Below are positions 40,436-48,705 of a DNA stretch of 64,000 nt, piece by piece. The DNA comes from Flavobacterium sp. J27 (GTDB taxonomy: Bacteria > Bacteroidota > Bacteroidia > Flavobacteriales > Flavobacteriaceae): positions 19,848-83,847 of the forward strand of contig NZ_PJQW01000015.1 in NCBI RefSeq assembly GCF_004303025.1, in the 5' to 3' direction. A model generated the notes under the pieces. That model was not told the origin of the DNA and searched no databases. It worked only from the letters and a program-made list of their open reading frames with translations. The translations under genes were made by a program, and so were the position numbers. The number at the start of each line of letters is the position of its first letter. Position 1 is the first letter of the stretch.

Positions 40436-40963
40436 ATGAAATCATGTTTACTAGCCTTACTTTGTTTGTTTTTATTTAGTTGTAATAATGAACCAAGTTT
40501 GCAAAAATATTTTGTAGAAAATTCAGAGTCATCTGATTTTATAGCAATTGATTTAGGTTCTTCAGTTATAAATACTGAAAAAATGACTTTGTCGAAAGAG
40601 GATAAAGAAGCCTTACAATCATTTGAAAAGATGAATGTCATAGCATTTAAGAAAGATTCTTTAAATGATAAAAAGTATACAACAGAAAGTGAAAAAGTAA
40701 AATCGCTTTTAAAGTCAGATAAATATCAGGAATTAATGAGAATGGGATCTGGAAGTAATGGTGGAGCAGTTTATTTTGTAGGAGAAGAAGAAGATATTGA
40801 CGAATTTGTGCTTTTTGCAAATGGAAAAGATACTGGATTTGCAGTGGTACGAATTTTAGGAAATAATATGAATCCTAATCATATAATGAATTTAATGAAT
40901 CTTATGCGTGAAGCTGATGTTGATTTAGAGCAGCTTAAACCGTTGAAGGGTTTTGTGAAATAA
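40436..40963 (+). CDS. DUF4252 lipoprotein (copy 2)
   Basis: 175 residues. Signal peptide with lipobox LCLFLFSC (Cys about residue 16). The mature domain is a divergent second DUF4252: EKMNVIAFKKDSLNDKKYTTESEKVKSLLKSDKYQEL (in parts), VYFVGEEEDIDEFVLFANGKD and VVRILGNNMNP. Unlike copy 1 it is lipid-anchored. The two copies are in tandem behind the sigma/anti-sigma pair and likely share its regulation. Followed by a terminator. Confidence 0.82.
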   Translation: MKSCLLALLCLFLFSCNNEPSLQKYFVENSESSDFIAIDLGSSVINTEKMTLSKEDKEALQSFEKMNVIAFKKDSLNDKKYTTESEKVKSLLKSDKYQELMRMGSGSNGGAVYFVGEEEDIDEFVLFANGKDTGFAVVRILGNNMNPNHIMNLMNLMREADVDLEQLKPLKGFVK

Positions 40964-40980
40964 GAAAAGTTTTTAAAATA

Positions 40981-41007
40981 AAAAAAGTCCTGAAAGGGAC
41001 TTTTTTT
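40981..41007 (+). terminator. Rho-independent terminator
   Basis: AAAAAAGTCC (40981-40990), loop, GGAC plus TTTTTTT (40997-41007). Ends the sigma/anti-sigma/DUF4252 transcript. Confidence 0.85.
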
Positions 41008-41099
41008 ATTTTAAAATTATTTTATTTAAAAGGTTTGAATGGCTAAAAGTGAATTTTAAAATAGCAAATATTCCTTGTTATGTTATTCCATAATTTTCT

Positions 41100-41148
41100 T
41101 CTCAAATTGTTCTTTTATCCTTTTTGGTTTGCAATACGCTTTAATTTA
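41100..41148 (+). repeat. Imperfect direct repeat, left copy
   Basis: A ~48-base stretch starting TCTCAAAT and containing GGTTTGCAATACGCTTT recurs in the same orientation at 46212-46258. The right 28 bases agree at 25 positions; the left part agrees with small gaps. The two copies bracket the 41.2-46.1 kb accessory genes. Confidence 0.55.
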
Positions 41149-41198
41149 GACACGGATTGTAAATCTAAAGTTTCAGCCACCATATTGTCAATACAATG

Positions 41199-42599
41199 TT
41201 AATGACTGGCAATTTTGATCATTTCATTTATTACCAATTCAATGTCCTGTTTTGTTGTTCGCCAATTTACAAATGATGCTCTTATACCTGTCTTTCCGTT
41301 GTAAACAGTTGGTGTCATAAATACTTTTGCAGTGCTGTTTAGTTTTGTTAGAAAATCTGAAACTTCACTTTGTCTTTCTTGTCCGCTCAATGTAAAACAC
41401 ACATTGTTAAGTCTAACTGGGGCTAATAATTCAAAATGATTATTTGCTTCAATAAATTCCCCTAAAGTCTTAGCCATTTCAATAGAATTTTCAACAATAT
41501 GTTCATACCCTTTTTTACCGTAAGCGACCAAAGAAAACCAAACTGGTAGGGCTCTTAATCTTCTAGAGTTTTCTGGTAAAAAATTCAAGTAATTAAAATT
41601 ATCTAACGGATTTCCTAAATAGGGAGCATTAGAATTTTGGAATATTTCTGTTTGAAGAATTTTATGTTTTTCCTTAACAAGAAAAACTGCGTTTTCGTAT
41701 GGCACATTAAGCCATTTATGGCAATCAATAGTAATACTGTCAGCATTTTCCCAACCTTCCAATACGTGTTTGTGAGTTGGTGAGCAAGCTGCAAAAGCAC
41801 CAAAAGCACCATCAATATGCCACCAAAAATTAAACTCTCCTCTAAGTTTAGAAATGGCTTTAAAATCGTCAAAATCAACTGTATTAACTGTTCCAGCACT
41901 TGTAATTAAAAGAAAAGGTGTTCCATTTAATTTTTTAATTTTCACTTTTAAGTCTTCAATATCAATACTTTCTCTGTTTCCGTTTTCGACATTTACTTTT
42001 ATAATATTGTTACTTCCAATACCTAACATTGATAAGCATTTTATAGCAGATGAGTGAGGAACGGCTGATAAAATATTTATTTTTTGAGTAATGCCTTCTT
42101 TTGCAAAATCTTTGCCTGCTTGTTTCCCAATCCATTGTCTTGCAACTGCAAGGCAAGTAAAGTTTGACATCGTTGCTCCTGTTACAAACCCACCTATAAA
42201 ATCATTCGGCAGGTTGAATAAATCAAGAATTAACTTTATTGTTTCTATTTCAATAATTGCAGAAATATCACCTTGTCCTTTGGTTGCTTGTGTGTTTTGG
42301 TCATAAATAGAAGTTAGCCAATCGCCCATGATTGAAGCGGGTGTTGAGCCACCAGTAACAAAACCCCAATATCTTGGCCCTGTTGAGCCGATAATTGCTT
42401 TTTCAAATTTTTTATTGAAAAGTTTTAATGCTTCAAGTCCACCTATTCCTGTTTTGTTTAGAGTTTCGGTAATTTCTCCCTTGTGTTCTGACGAAGTTGG
42501 TCTTTCAGGGAGTTGGTTCAAAAAATCAAGCCCTTGAAGTCTTACTGTTTCAAGCAGCCTGTCTATTTTTTGTAAGTCGTCTTTTAATTGTTCGTTCAT
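41199..42599 (-). CDS. Group II pyridoxal-5'-phosphate-dependent decarboxylase
   Basis: 466 residues. The PLP lysine is in TIDCHKWLNVPYE (Lys at about residue 298). Other hallmarks are PRYWGFVTGGSTPASIMGDW, GFVTGATMSNFTCLAVAR and WWHIDGAFGAFAACS. It belongs to the aromatic-amino-acid/glutamate/diaminobutyrate decarboxylase family; the substrate cannot be chosen from sequence alone. Cytoplasmic. No polyamine or siderophore genes are near, so context does not help. Flanked by gaps of about 235 and 150 bases and probably monocistronic. Confidence 0.9.
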   Translation of the reverse strand: MNEQLKDDLQKIDRLLETVRLQGLDFLNQLPERPTSSEHKGEITETLNKTGIGGLEALKLFNKKFEKAIIGSTGPRYWGFVTGGSTPASIMGDWLTSIYDQNTQATKGQGDISAIIEIETIKLILDLFNLPNDFIGGFVTGATMSNFTCLAVARQWIGKQAGKDFAKEGITQKINILSAVPHSSAIKCLSMLGIGSNNIIKVNVENGNRESIDIEDLKVKIKKLNGTPFLLITSAGTVNTVDFDDFKAISKLRGEFNFWWHIDGAFGAFAACSPTHKHVLEGWENADSITIDCHKWLNVPYENAVFLVKEKHKILQTEIFQNSNAPYLGNPLDNFNYLNFLPENSRRLRALPVWFSLVAYGKKGYEHIVENSIEMAKTLGEFIEANNHFELLAPVRLNNVCFTLSGQERQSEVSDFLTKLNSTAKVFMTPTVYNGKTGIRASFVNWRTTKQDIELVINEMIKIASH

Positions 42600-42751
42600 C
42601 TTTTAGAATGTCGCTGTTTTTTGTTTGTTGATAACGGTTTTTTACTTGAAAATTCAAGAGAATTTTCAGATTACAAAACCAAGATATTAAAATTGCGTGT
42701 ATTTTTCGCATGAAATTAGAAGTAATAAATTTTATACGGTATTAGTAACAG

Positions 42752-43969
42752 TTAGTTTTTGTAATTCAGTTCGGTTTGTCTACTTGCTGGTGTTAAAATC
42801 AGATAATCGAACCTGTACATATAATCTTTAAGAGATTTACCTTCAATTTTGTGTTTCCAAGATGATTTTTCTATACTTTTCAAATCAATTATTGTGTATT
42901 TGTTGCTATTAAAATCTATTATAGGATTAAAAAGATCTTCATCTTCTTTGTCTATATTCTTACTAATTGTTCCATCATCATTTAGATATGCAGAAGGAAA
43001 AATTAAGAGATGAACAGATTTTCTTTTATTATAATTGGCAATTTCCATCATAAAATTTCCGATATCATATATATTATGAAGACTTTTCCCTTTAGAGGCA
43101 TGAACACCTCCTATTTTTAAAAAAACTTTTGGAAGACTGTCTGTTAGCAAAGCAGCATTGTAATAATCGATGAAGTTTTCTTGCATTAAGTATAATCTCT
43201 TATGTATGCTTTCGTATAGATTATTATCTTCTCTTAATTTATAAACTTCAGAAGATTTTTTTAAATCAACTATTATTTTGTTGATTTCTTTATTACTCTG
43301 GTCTAATTTTTTTAAATAATGATTCACCTCTGATGAGTTTAATAGAGAAGTAAAAACTTTATATTTTTGGTTTTGCCTTCCTTTTTTAATTTCTGAGATT
43401 ACAAATTCTTTAGCAATTAGATAATAAGGTTCTATTTTCTCTGATCTGTTTGATAATTCAAATAATCTATCCATGAGAAAAATGGGAGAAGTTAGATACT
43501 CTTGGTCTAATCCCCAAATTTTAAAATCATTTTTCAAAAAGGATTTTAGGAAAACTTCATCTTCTTTGCCATCAAAGAATGGAACTGGTACATCTCCAAC
43601 CAAATTATTTATTTTGGTGTTAAAGGGATATAAGGATTTTTGATTTTGGATTAATCTGGAAATTTCATCAGCACTATTCGGACCTATTTCAGCAGCAAAA
43701 TATTTAAAATTATTTGCGGTTAATGTAGGAACAATTGAATTGGTAAATTCTGAAATTTTAGCAGAAAAATGTTCTTCTCCTAAAATTACAAATTGAGCTT
43801 TTTCTATTTCTTTTTTTAAGAGGTCAAAACCAGCTCCACTAGCATTGTTTTCATTTATCTCAAAGTAAAAAGTATTTTCTTTAATTAAATCAATTTCTGT
43901 TTTCTCCTGTGAATATAGATTTGGTATTAAAATAATTTGTATGATTAATATAGATATGGTTTTTTTCAT
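42752..43969 (-). CDS. Tiki/erythromycin-esterase-like exported protein
   Basis: 405 residues from ATG at 43967-43969 (MKKTISILIIQIILIPNLYSQ signal peptide); a longer reading adds an implausible leader. The mature part has the Tiki/EreA-like layout: FVILGEEHFSAKISEFTNSIVP (Glu-Glu-His), YFAAEIGPNSADEISRL, KIWGLDQEYL and a late LKIGGVHASKG. In this superfamily the Glu-His pairs bind metal or act in esterase chemistry. Periplasmic; substrate unknown. Second member of this superfamily in the window (the other is cassette 5). Confidence 0.7.
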   Translation of the reverse strand: MKKTISILIIQIILIPNLYSQEKTEIDLIKENTFYFEINENNASGAGFDLLKKEIEKAQFVILGEEHFSAKISEFTNSIVPTLTANNFKYFAAEIGPNSADEISRLIQNQKSLYPFNTKINNLVGDVPVPFFDGKEDEVFLKSFLKNDFKIWGLDQEYLTSPIFLMDRLFELSNRSEKIEPYYLIAKEFVISEIKKGRQNQKYKVFTSLLNSSEVNHYLKKLDQSNKEINKIIVDLKKSSEVYKLREDNNLYESIHKRLYLMQENFIDYYNAALLTDSLPKVFLKIGGVHASKGKSLHNIYDIGNFMMEIANYNKRKSVHLLIFPSAYLNDDGTISKNIDKEDEDLFNPIIDFNSNKYTIIDLKSIEKSSWKHKIEGKSLKDYMYRFDYLILTPASRQTELNYKN

Positions 43970-44181
43970 AATCGTTGTTAATGCTTTAAATATGATTCTG
44001 TTACAAGGCAATTTGGTGGAGTTTATGAGTAAGAATTAAGCCAATTTAAAATTACTATTTTTAGTTTTTTTTATTCAGTTATTAATTTTTCCATTTATTT
44101 CGTTCGAGTAAATCTGGTTTTCCTAAAGCTCAAATGATTAAACCATTTCTTGAAATTGTTGTTGTGTTTTTCGTTGTTATT

Positions 44182-44781
44182 TTATTGTCCTGTCAATTTG
44201 CCAAGTGTATAATAAAATGTTTCATAAGTTAAAGAAAATAGTTTTGGAAAGAATGATTTATACATTGTAGTTTTTGTTGGAGAGGGTTGGCAATTAATAT
44301 TCAATTTCTCGGCTATTTTCATAGATCTCTTCATGTGTAGTGGGTCTGATACTATTAATGCTGAATTTAATCCTAATGAATCCATAATATGCTTAGATTC
44401 AATTATGTTTTCAATTGTATATTTTGATTTTTTTTCAATTATGATCGCGCTATTTGGTATGCCATGAATTAATAAGTATTCTTTAGCAATTTCACTATCA
44501 GCTTTTAGTTGATTTATACCGAAGCCACCCGTTAAGATAATTTTTTTTGTTATTTTTTTATTGTATAAATAAAGACTTTGATTGATTCGTTCTTTAAAAA
44601 TAGGGGATAGTTTACCACTGTTAGTTCCTGCTCCTAAGACTATAGCAACATCGCTTTTTTTCTCAGAATAGTTAAATGAATAATTATAGATTACGAATCC
44701 ATTAAAAATGAAGTAGCTCAATATTATGATAAATACGAACAATGTCATTCTTCTAAATTTTATAAATCGATTTTTTTTCAT
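44182..44781 (-). CDS. DUF218 (YdcF/SanA-like) membrane protein
   Basis: 199 residues from ATG at 44779-44781 (MKKNRFIKF). A membrane helix lies at about residues 14-32 (LFVFIIILSYFIFNGFVIY). The DUF218 domain follows: DVAIVLGAGTNSGKLSP, IILTGGFGINQLKADSEIAKEYLL, SKYTIENIIESKHIM and ALIVSDPLHMKRSMKIAEKL. These proteins take part in envelope/peptidoglycan or vancomycin-resistance phenotypes in enterics; the reaction is unknown. Downstream of the HExxH gene, separated by 25 bases. Confidence 0.85.
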   Translation of the reverse strand: MKKNRFIKFRRMTLFVFIIILSYFIFNGFVIYNYSFNYSEKKSDVAIVLGAGTNSGKLSPIFKERINQSLYLYNKKITKKIILTGGFGINQLKADSEIAKEYLLIHGIPNSAIIIEKKSKYTIENIIESKHIMDSLGLNSALIVSDPLHMKRSMKIAEKLNINCQPSPTKTTMYKSFFPKLFSLTYETFYYTLGKLTGQ

Positions 44782-44806
44782 ACAATGAAATGGAACTTCC
44801 CGTGGT

Positions 44807-46108
44807 TTATACTCCTCTAACAACATAGTGTTCACTTAATTTTTTGTAAAGTGCATCCGAAAGATTATACCAATCTGATGTACTTAAGTTTGCATATGGT
44901 TTTAACGAGAATAATTCCTGATCCGAAAATGATTTAAAATTAATTTCAGTATCATTACAAATTAGAGTAGGTAATTTTTCATGAATAACTTCTGCTAATT
45001 TTTTTTGACTTGAATCAATACCTAATTCATTAAAAACTTTCGTGCCAAATTCTAATTTAGAAAAAAATATTTCTTTTAGATTTTTATGTTTAATAGCCTC
45101 ATTATAAATTAGATTCATTTCGTTTAATACTTTGGCATGTATAGTTTCTGAACCTGGTAATTTTGATGTACTTAATAAATCTTCTAGATTGTATTTTTTA
45201 GTTTCTTTATATTTTTTCGAGTAGTTTTCTAATAATAAATAAAATACAAATCCATATTCGTTGTTTTCGAGCATGAATTTTGCCCTTTCAGTTGTTGTTG
45301 AAAATTTAGTTTCCTGAAATGGGATTTGAATTACGTATTCATTTGGTAAATTTAGAACTAAAGAAGCAACCCTAGATGAAATTTCAAAAGCTTCAATTAT
45401 ATCTGTTATTTCAAGTAAATTAGCAGTTATGTGGACAGCAACATTATAAACGACCAATTCTTGATTATAAATTAATTTTAATAGTACATCATTTTCAAAA
45501 AATTTTGCATGAAATGGTCTTTCCGTTTCACTTATGCTTGATAAATATATTCTATGCCAATATATTTCTTCTGCTGTTGAATTTGTTTCTAATAGCGAAG
45601 CAATCGATATGGGTACACGAATCAACGGCTTTTCATCATGACTCCTGAAATGAACAAATGGGATTGGTTTACTTTCATTTGGTAAACCAAATTCATTAAA
45701 TCTTAAACCAGTTGTTGTTGTCCATCTCCATCTGTTAGCTAGATTAGTTACAGGAAAATAATTGTATTCTTCAGAATAGTAATTTGAATAAAATAATTGG
45801 CTTTCTTCATTTTTATATTTAACAATTTCATGAAAATTCATGATATCTCCATTAACTCTGACGTTTAGAGCTTTTAAATAATTTAATATTTTCTTTTGTC
45901 CCCACAAAGTTCCGATATGGTCAGCATAATGTTTTATCTCATGAAAAAGTGTTTTAATATTTTCAACATTATTTGCTGCTAGAGGATTTTCCCTTATTGT
46001 AATTAAATCTTTTTGTGAAATATCTTCTAAAAAAATAAAAAAGTTTGAATGATCATAAGAAGCTATGCTTCTTTTTAATTTAGGGTATAATTTTTTGGCT
46101 GATTTCAT
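44807..46108 (-). CDS. Hypothetical protein with HExxH metallopeptidase-like motif
   Basis: 433 residues, no signal peptide. FHEIKHYADHIG (about residues 54-65) contains HEIKH, the HExxH zinc motif, following an acidic helix. The rest is helical and unassigned (FRSHDEKPLIRVPISIASLL, FMLENNEYGFVFYLLLENYSKKY, LNEMNLIYNEAIKHKNL). The third zinc ligand cannot be pinned down. It could be a proteolytic toxin, a protease of a defence system, or a domesticated peptidase. The DUF218 gene follows on the same strand. Confidence 0.6.
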   Translation of the reverse strand: MKSAKKLYPKLKRSIASYDHSNFFIFLEDISQKDLITIRENPLAANNVENIKTLFHEIKHYADHIGTLWGQKKILNYLKALNVRVNGDIMNFHEIVKYKNEESQLFYSNYYSEEYNYFPVTNLANRWRWTTTTGLRFNEFGLPNESKPIPFVHFRSHDEKPLIRVPISIASLLETNSTAEEIYWHRIYLSSISETERPFHAKFFENDVLLKLIYNQELVVYNVAVHITANLLEITDIIEAFEISSRVASLVLNLPNEYVIQIPFQETKFSTTTERAKFMLENNEYGFVFYLLLENYSKKYKETKKYNLEDLLSTSKLPGSETIHAKVLNEMNLIYNEAIKHKNLKEIFFSKLEFGTKVFNELGIDSSQKKLAEVIHEKLPTLICNDTEINFKSFSDQELFSLKPYANLSTSDWYNLSDALYKKLSEHYVVRGV

Positions 46109-46211
46109 TTTTTTTTCAAGCTTTCTGCTAATTAGTCTATACCCTCTAAAACTAGCGCCAATCTACCCAAATGTAGCTGTGTATAAAGAAGTTTATTATC
46201 GTGTTATATTC

Positions 46212-46258
46212 TCTCAAATATACCTTTTTCTTTTGGGTTTGCAATACACTTTGATTTA
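46212..46258 (+). repeat. Imperfect direct repeat, right copy
   Basis: Starts TCTCAAAT and contains GGGTTTGCAATACACTTTG; same orientation as the copy at 41100-41148. The pair brackets about 5 kb of accessory genes. Confidence 0.55.
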
Positions 46259-46293
46259 AAATTTTGTGTTTAACTACAATCAATAGTGCATAA

Positions 46294-46660
46294 GATATCG
46301 ATAGTAATAGTAGTGGAGTAAGATCGAAACAAACGGCAACCGTTAAAGTGTTAGAAAACGCTATAAGGGTACCTTTTTCTTTATACTTTACCAAAGAACC
46401 AAGATGGTAAAATGTGTGGTGGTTCTGCTTTACAATTCAATGTTGATGCTACTATAAAAATCGAAAAGACGTAAGCGATTATGAAATAGTTATGTCTATT
46501 TTCGACAAACACTGAAGGTAATCTATTCCACAGGAAGAATTGAAATATAATTTCTATGAATAGGGTGGAAGAGCTATTTGAAGTGTATGATTTTGTAAGA
46601 AAGAAAAAAGGCAATAATTATCGACTAAATGTTGAGGGAATTTATAAAAAAAACGCCTAA
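46294..46660 (+). pseudogene. Decayed protein-coding gene, plus strand
   Basis: Coding-like peptide stretches appear in succession but in different frames or split by stops: DIDSNSSGVRSKQTATVKVLENAIRV and PFSLYFTKEPRW, then KMCGGSALQFNVDATIKIEKT, then SDYEIVMSIFDKH, then MNRVEELFEVYDFVRKKKGNNY with RLNVEGIYKKNA before a TAA at 46658-46660. Taken together they look like the remains of one gene with several lesions. The family cannot be recognised. No intact frame exists between 46109 and 46694 otherwise. Confidence 0.4.
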
Positions 46661-46681
46661 AATTTTAATTTTAAAGGCGTT
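46652..46681 (-). terminator. Rho-independent terminator of the tRNA operon
   Basis: AACGCCT (46652-46658) and AGGCGTT (46675-46681) pair around an AT-rich inner stem. On the minus strand the hairpin is followed by a run of T (the A-run just left of 46652 on the plus strand), so it ends the tRNA transcript. Confidence 0.8.
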
Positions 46682-46694
46682 ATAAAAATATAAG

Positions 46695-46776
46695 TGACCA
46701 TGATCAGATTCGAACTGACACGTCTTGCGACACCACCCCCTCAAGATGGCGAGTCTACCAATTCCTCCACATGGCC
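46695..46776 (-). tRNA. tRNA-Leu (anticodon GAG)
   Basis: 82 bases on the minus strand. Acceptor GGCCATG pairs with CATGGTC (one G-U), then discriminator A. The anticodon stem CCATC / GGTGG encloses a TTGAGGG loop, giving GAG. A class II variable arm (GTGTCGCAAGACG region) and a T-stem with GTTCGAATC are present. CCA is not encoded. Confidence 0.92.
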
Positions 46777-46817
46777 AAAAACAAAAAAAGCTATCCTAAT
46801 TGGGATAACTTTTTTAG

Positions 46818-46890
46818 TGACCTGGCTGGGGCTCGAACCCAGGACCCCATCATTAAAAGTGATGTGCTCTACCAACTGAGCTACCAAGTC
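46818..46890 (-). tRNA. tRNA-Lys (anticodon TTT), copy 2
   Basis: 73 bases on the minus strand; acceptor GACTTGG / CCAGGTC, anticodon stem CATCA / TGATG with loop CTTTTAA (anticodon TTT), T-arm with GGTTCGAGCC. CCA not encoded. Identical to the copy at 46915-46987. Confidence 0.95.
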
Positions 46891-46914
46891 GAATGCATTT
46901 TCGGAATAATTTAG

Positions 46915-46987
46915 TGACCTGGCTGGGGCTCGAACCCAGGACCCCATCATTAAAAGTGATGTGCTCTACCAACTGAGCTACCAAGTC
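46915..46987 (-). tRNA. tRNA-Lys (anticodon TTT), copy 1
   Basis: First gene of the minus-strand tRNA operon Lys-Lys-Leu. Identical in sequence to the copy at 46818-46890, from which it is separated by 24 bases, so a recent tandem duplication. Confidence 0.95.
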
Positions 46988-47116
46988 ATTTTGTTTCCTT
47001 GAATGCGGGTGCAAATATATTAACTTAAATTTATTTTCCAATGGTTTTTTCTTATAAATTTGTCTTTTTTTTAAATTTATTTTTTAACTACTTAATTTTA
47101 AAGGAATTATTAAATT

Positions 47117-47632
47117 ATGAAAATAATTTTAGTTGGTTATATGGGTTCAGGGAAATCTACAATAGGAAAACAATTGTCTAAAATTGTAGGAATTCCCTTT
47201 TATGATTTAGATAAAATTATCGAAGAAAGTGAAAATGATACTATAAAAAATATATTCAAGAGTAAAGGAGAGATTTATTTTAGGAAAATTGAAAGTATTC
47301 TTTTTAAAAGTTTTGTTAATAATACTAATGATTTTGTTTTGGCTCTAGGTGGAGGTACACCATGTTATGGAACAAATTTTGAAGTGCTACAAAACGAAGC
47401 AGTGCACTCTTTTTATTTAAAAGGATCGGTAACTACCTTAACTGGGAGATTGTTTCAAGAGAGAGAAAATAGGCCACTTATTGCCACTCTTACTACCAAT
47501 GAATTGGAAGATTATATCAGAAAGCACCTCTTTGATAGAAGTTATTATTACTTGAAGTCTAAATATGTAGTTACAATAGATGAAAAATCTATAGATGAGA
47601 TAAACAATGAAATTGTAAAAGAATTAACTTAA
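47117..47632 (+). CDS. aroK: Shikimate kinase
   Basis: 171 residues. P-loop GYMGSGKSTIGKQL (residues ~7-20), then a Mg-binding FYDLDKIIEES, GEIYFRKIE (shikimate Arg), LALGGGTPCY and RLFQERENRPLI (lid Arg). Phosphorylates shikimate at the 3-hydroxyl in the chorismate pathway. Convergent with the phosphoribosyltransferase gene, overlapping its stop region by 9 bases. No other aro genes are nearby. Confidence 0.95.
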   Translation: MKIILVGYMGSGKSTIGKQLSKIVGIPFYDLDKIIEESENDTIKNIFKSKGEIYFRKIESILFKSFVNNTNDFVLALGGGTPCYGTNFEVLQNEAVHSFYLKGSVTTLTGRLFQERENRPLIATLTTNELEDYIRKHLFDRSYYYLKSKYVVTIDEKSIDEINNEIVKELT

Positions 47633-48118
47633 GTAAGCATAACTATTATTTTCTTCAAAAACAACCTGAATATGTTCTTGTAAAGAAGTAGATAATGATA
47701 ATCCTTTAAAATCTGCTTTTACGGGGTATTTTTTGTGGTTTCGGTCTACCAGTACTGCAGTTTTGAATTTACTTAATGGAACTTCTAAAAAATGTTTTAC
47801 ACCATAAATTAAAGTAGTTCCCGAATTTAAAACATCGTCAACAAGTACTAGTGCTTTATTTTGATAAGTTTCAGGAGTAATAGAAGTAATTATTTTTTCC
47901 TGAGGTTTTTGTTTGTTGATATTTACTTCACATAAAGTAACTTTTAAATCGGAGATTTTTTCCAATTCGGCGACTATTTTTTGAGCTAAAATGTATCCAC
48001 TTTTCGTAATACCAGCAATAATAACTTCTTTTTCATCTACAAAAGTTTCAAAAATTTGGTAACTAATTCTTTTTATTTTATGTTCTATCTCTTGATGAGT
48101 TAAAATGATATTTTGCAT
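47624..48118 (-). CDS. Phosphoribosyltransferase, PyrR-like
   Basis: 164 residues. The PRPP loop is ALVLVDDVLNSGTTL (residues ~90-104), with an upstream VIIAGITKSGYILAQKIV strand typical of type I phosphoribosyltransferases and PyrR-like proteins. Could be a uracil phosphoribosyltransferase/regulator or a hypoxanthine-type enzyme; the base-binding hood does not decide it. No PyrR RNA-binding target (pyrimidine operon) is adjacent. Likely co-transcribed with the methyltransferase and S4-domain genes upstream. Confidence 0.85.
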   Translation of the reverse strand: MQNIILTHQEIEHKIKRISYQIFETFVDEKEVIIAGITKSGYILAQKIVAELEKISDLKVTLCEVNINKQKPQEKIITSITPETYQNKALVLVDDVLNSGTTLIYGVKHFLEVPLSKFKTAVLVDRNHKKYPVKADFKGLSLSTSLQEHIQVVFEENNSYAYLS

Positions 48119-48126
48119 GTTGTGTG

Positions 48127-48705
48127 TTATTTTTTTTCAAAGATAAAAAAGAGTTCTCTTCCTAGACGTGGTTTTATGGAATTATATGCTTTTTCTAATT
48201 TTTTTATGTAAAATGATTTTGAAAATAAAGAGTGGTATTCTTCAAAACTACCGCCAAAAGGAGGTCCTTCAGTTGTTAAAGGAAAATCAAATAATAGCCC
48301 GATAATTTTTCCTTTAGGTGCTAACAAAGCATGCATTTTTGTAGCATATTTTGTTCTTAATTTTGGTTCCAAAGCGCAGAAGAAAGTTTGTTCAATAATT
48401 AAATCATAAGAATCTGAATGCTCAAAAAAATCACCATGAATGATTTGATTTGAAATGGCTTTGTGTTTTGAATGAAGATTGTGTATAGGTTGGGAAGAGA
48501 TATCAATGACAAACACATTTTTAAAACCATTGGCAATCAGATAGTCAAATTCATAGCCATTTCCAGCGCCAGGAATTAAAATTCTTATCTCCTTGTTTTC
48601 TATTTGATCGATATATTCTTTTAAAGGAGTGGTTATTTTTCCAGTATCCCAACCAGTATCTTGGTTTTTATATCGCTCTTCCCAATATTTTTTATTCAAA
48701 ATCAT
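48127..48705 (-). CDS. SAM-dependent methyltransferase, TPMT-like
   Basis: 192 residues from ATG at 48705 (MILNKKYWEERYKN). SAM-binding motif I is RILIPGAGNGYEFDYLI (residues ~38-54), motif II is near FVIDISSQPI, and the LDFPLTTEGPPFGGSFEEYHSLF segment after ALEPKLRTKYA is typical of thiopurine/halide methyltransferase-like proteins. The W-E-x-R-Y-x-x-x-x-T-x-W-D start supports TPMT family. Small thiols or halides are the likely methyl acceptors. Overlaps the S4-domain gene by 14 bases. Confidence 0.88.
   Translation of the reverse strand: MILNKKYWEERYKNQDTGWDTGKITTPLKEYIDQIENKEIRILIPGAGNGYEFDYLIANGFKNVFVIDISSQPIHNLHSKHKAISNQIIHGDFFEHSDSYDLIIEQTFFCALEPKLRTKYATKMHALLAPKGKIIGLLFDFPLTTEGPPFGGSFEEYHSLFSKSFYIKKLEKAYNSIKPRLGRELFFIFEKK

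Noticed and set aside
41150..42660. The PLP decarboxylase gene as a stray single cassette
   Set aside because: A GATAACGGTTTT stretch upstream resembles the left arm of attC-like sites, but there is no matching right box, no palindrome, and the gene ends share only GTTA.
46741..47041. Short minus-strand protein frames over the tRNA genes
   Set aside because: They are translations of tRNA-Lys and tRNA-Leu sequence, with repeated identical peptides from the duplicated tRNA.
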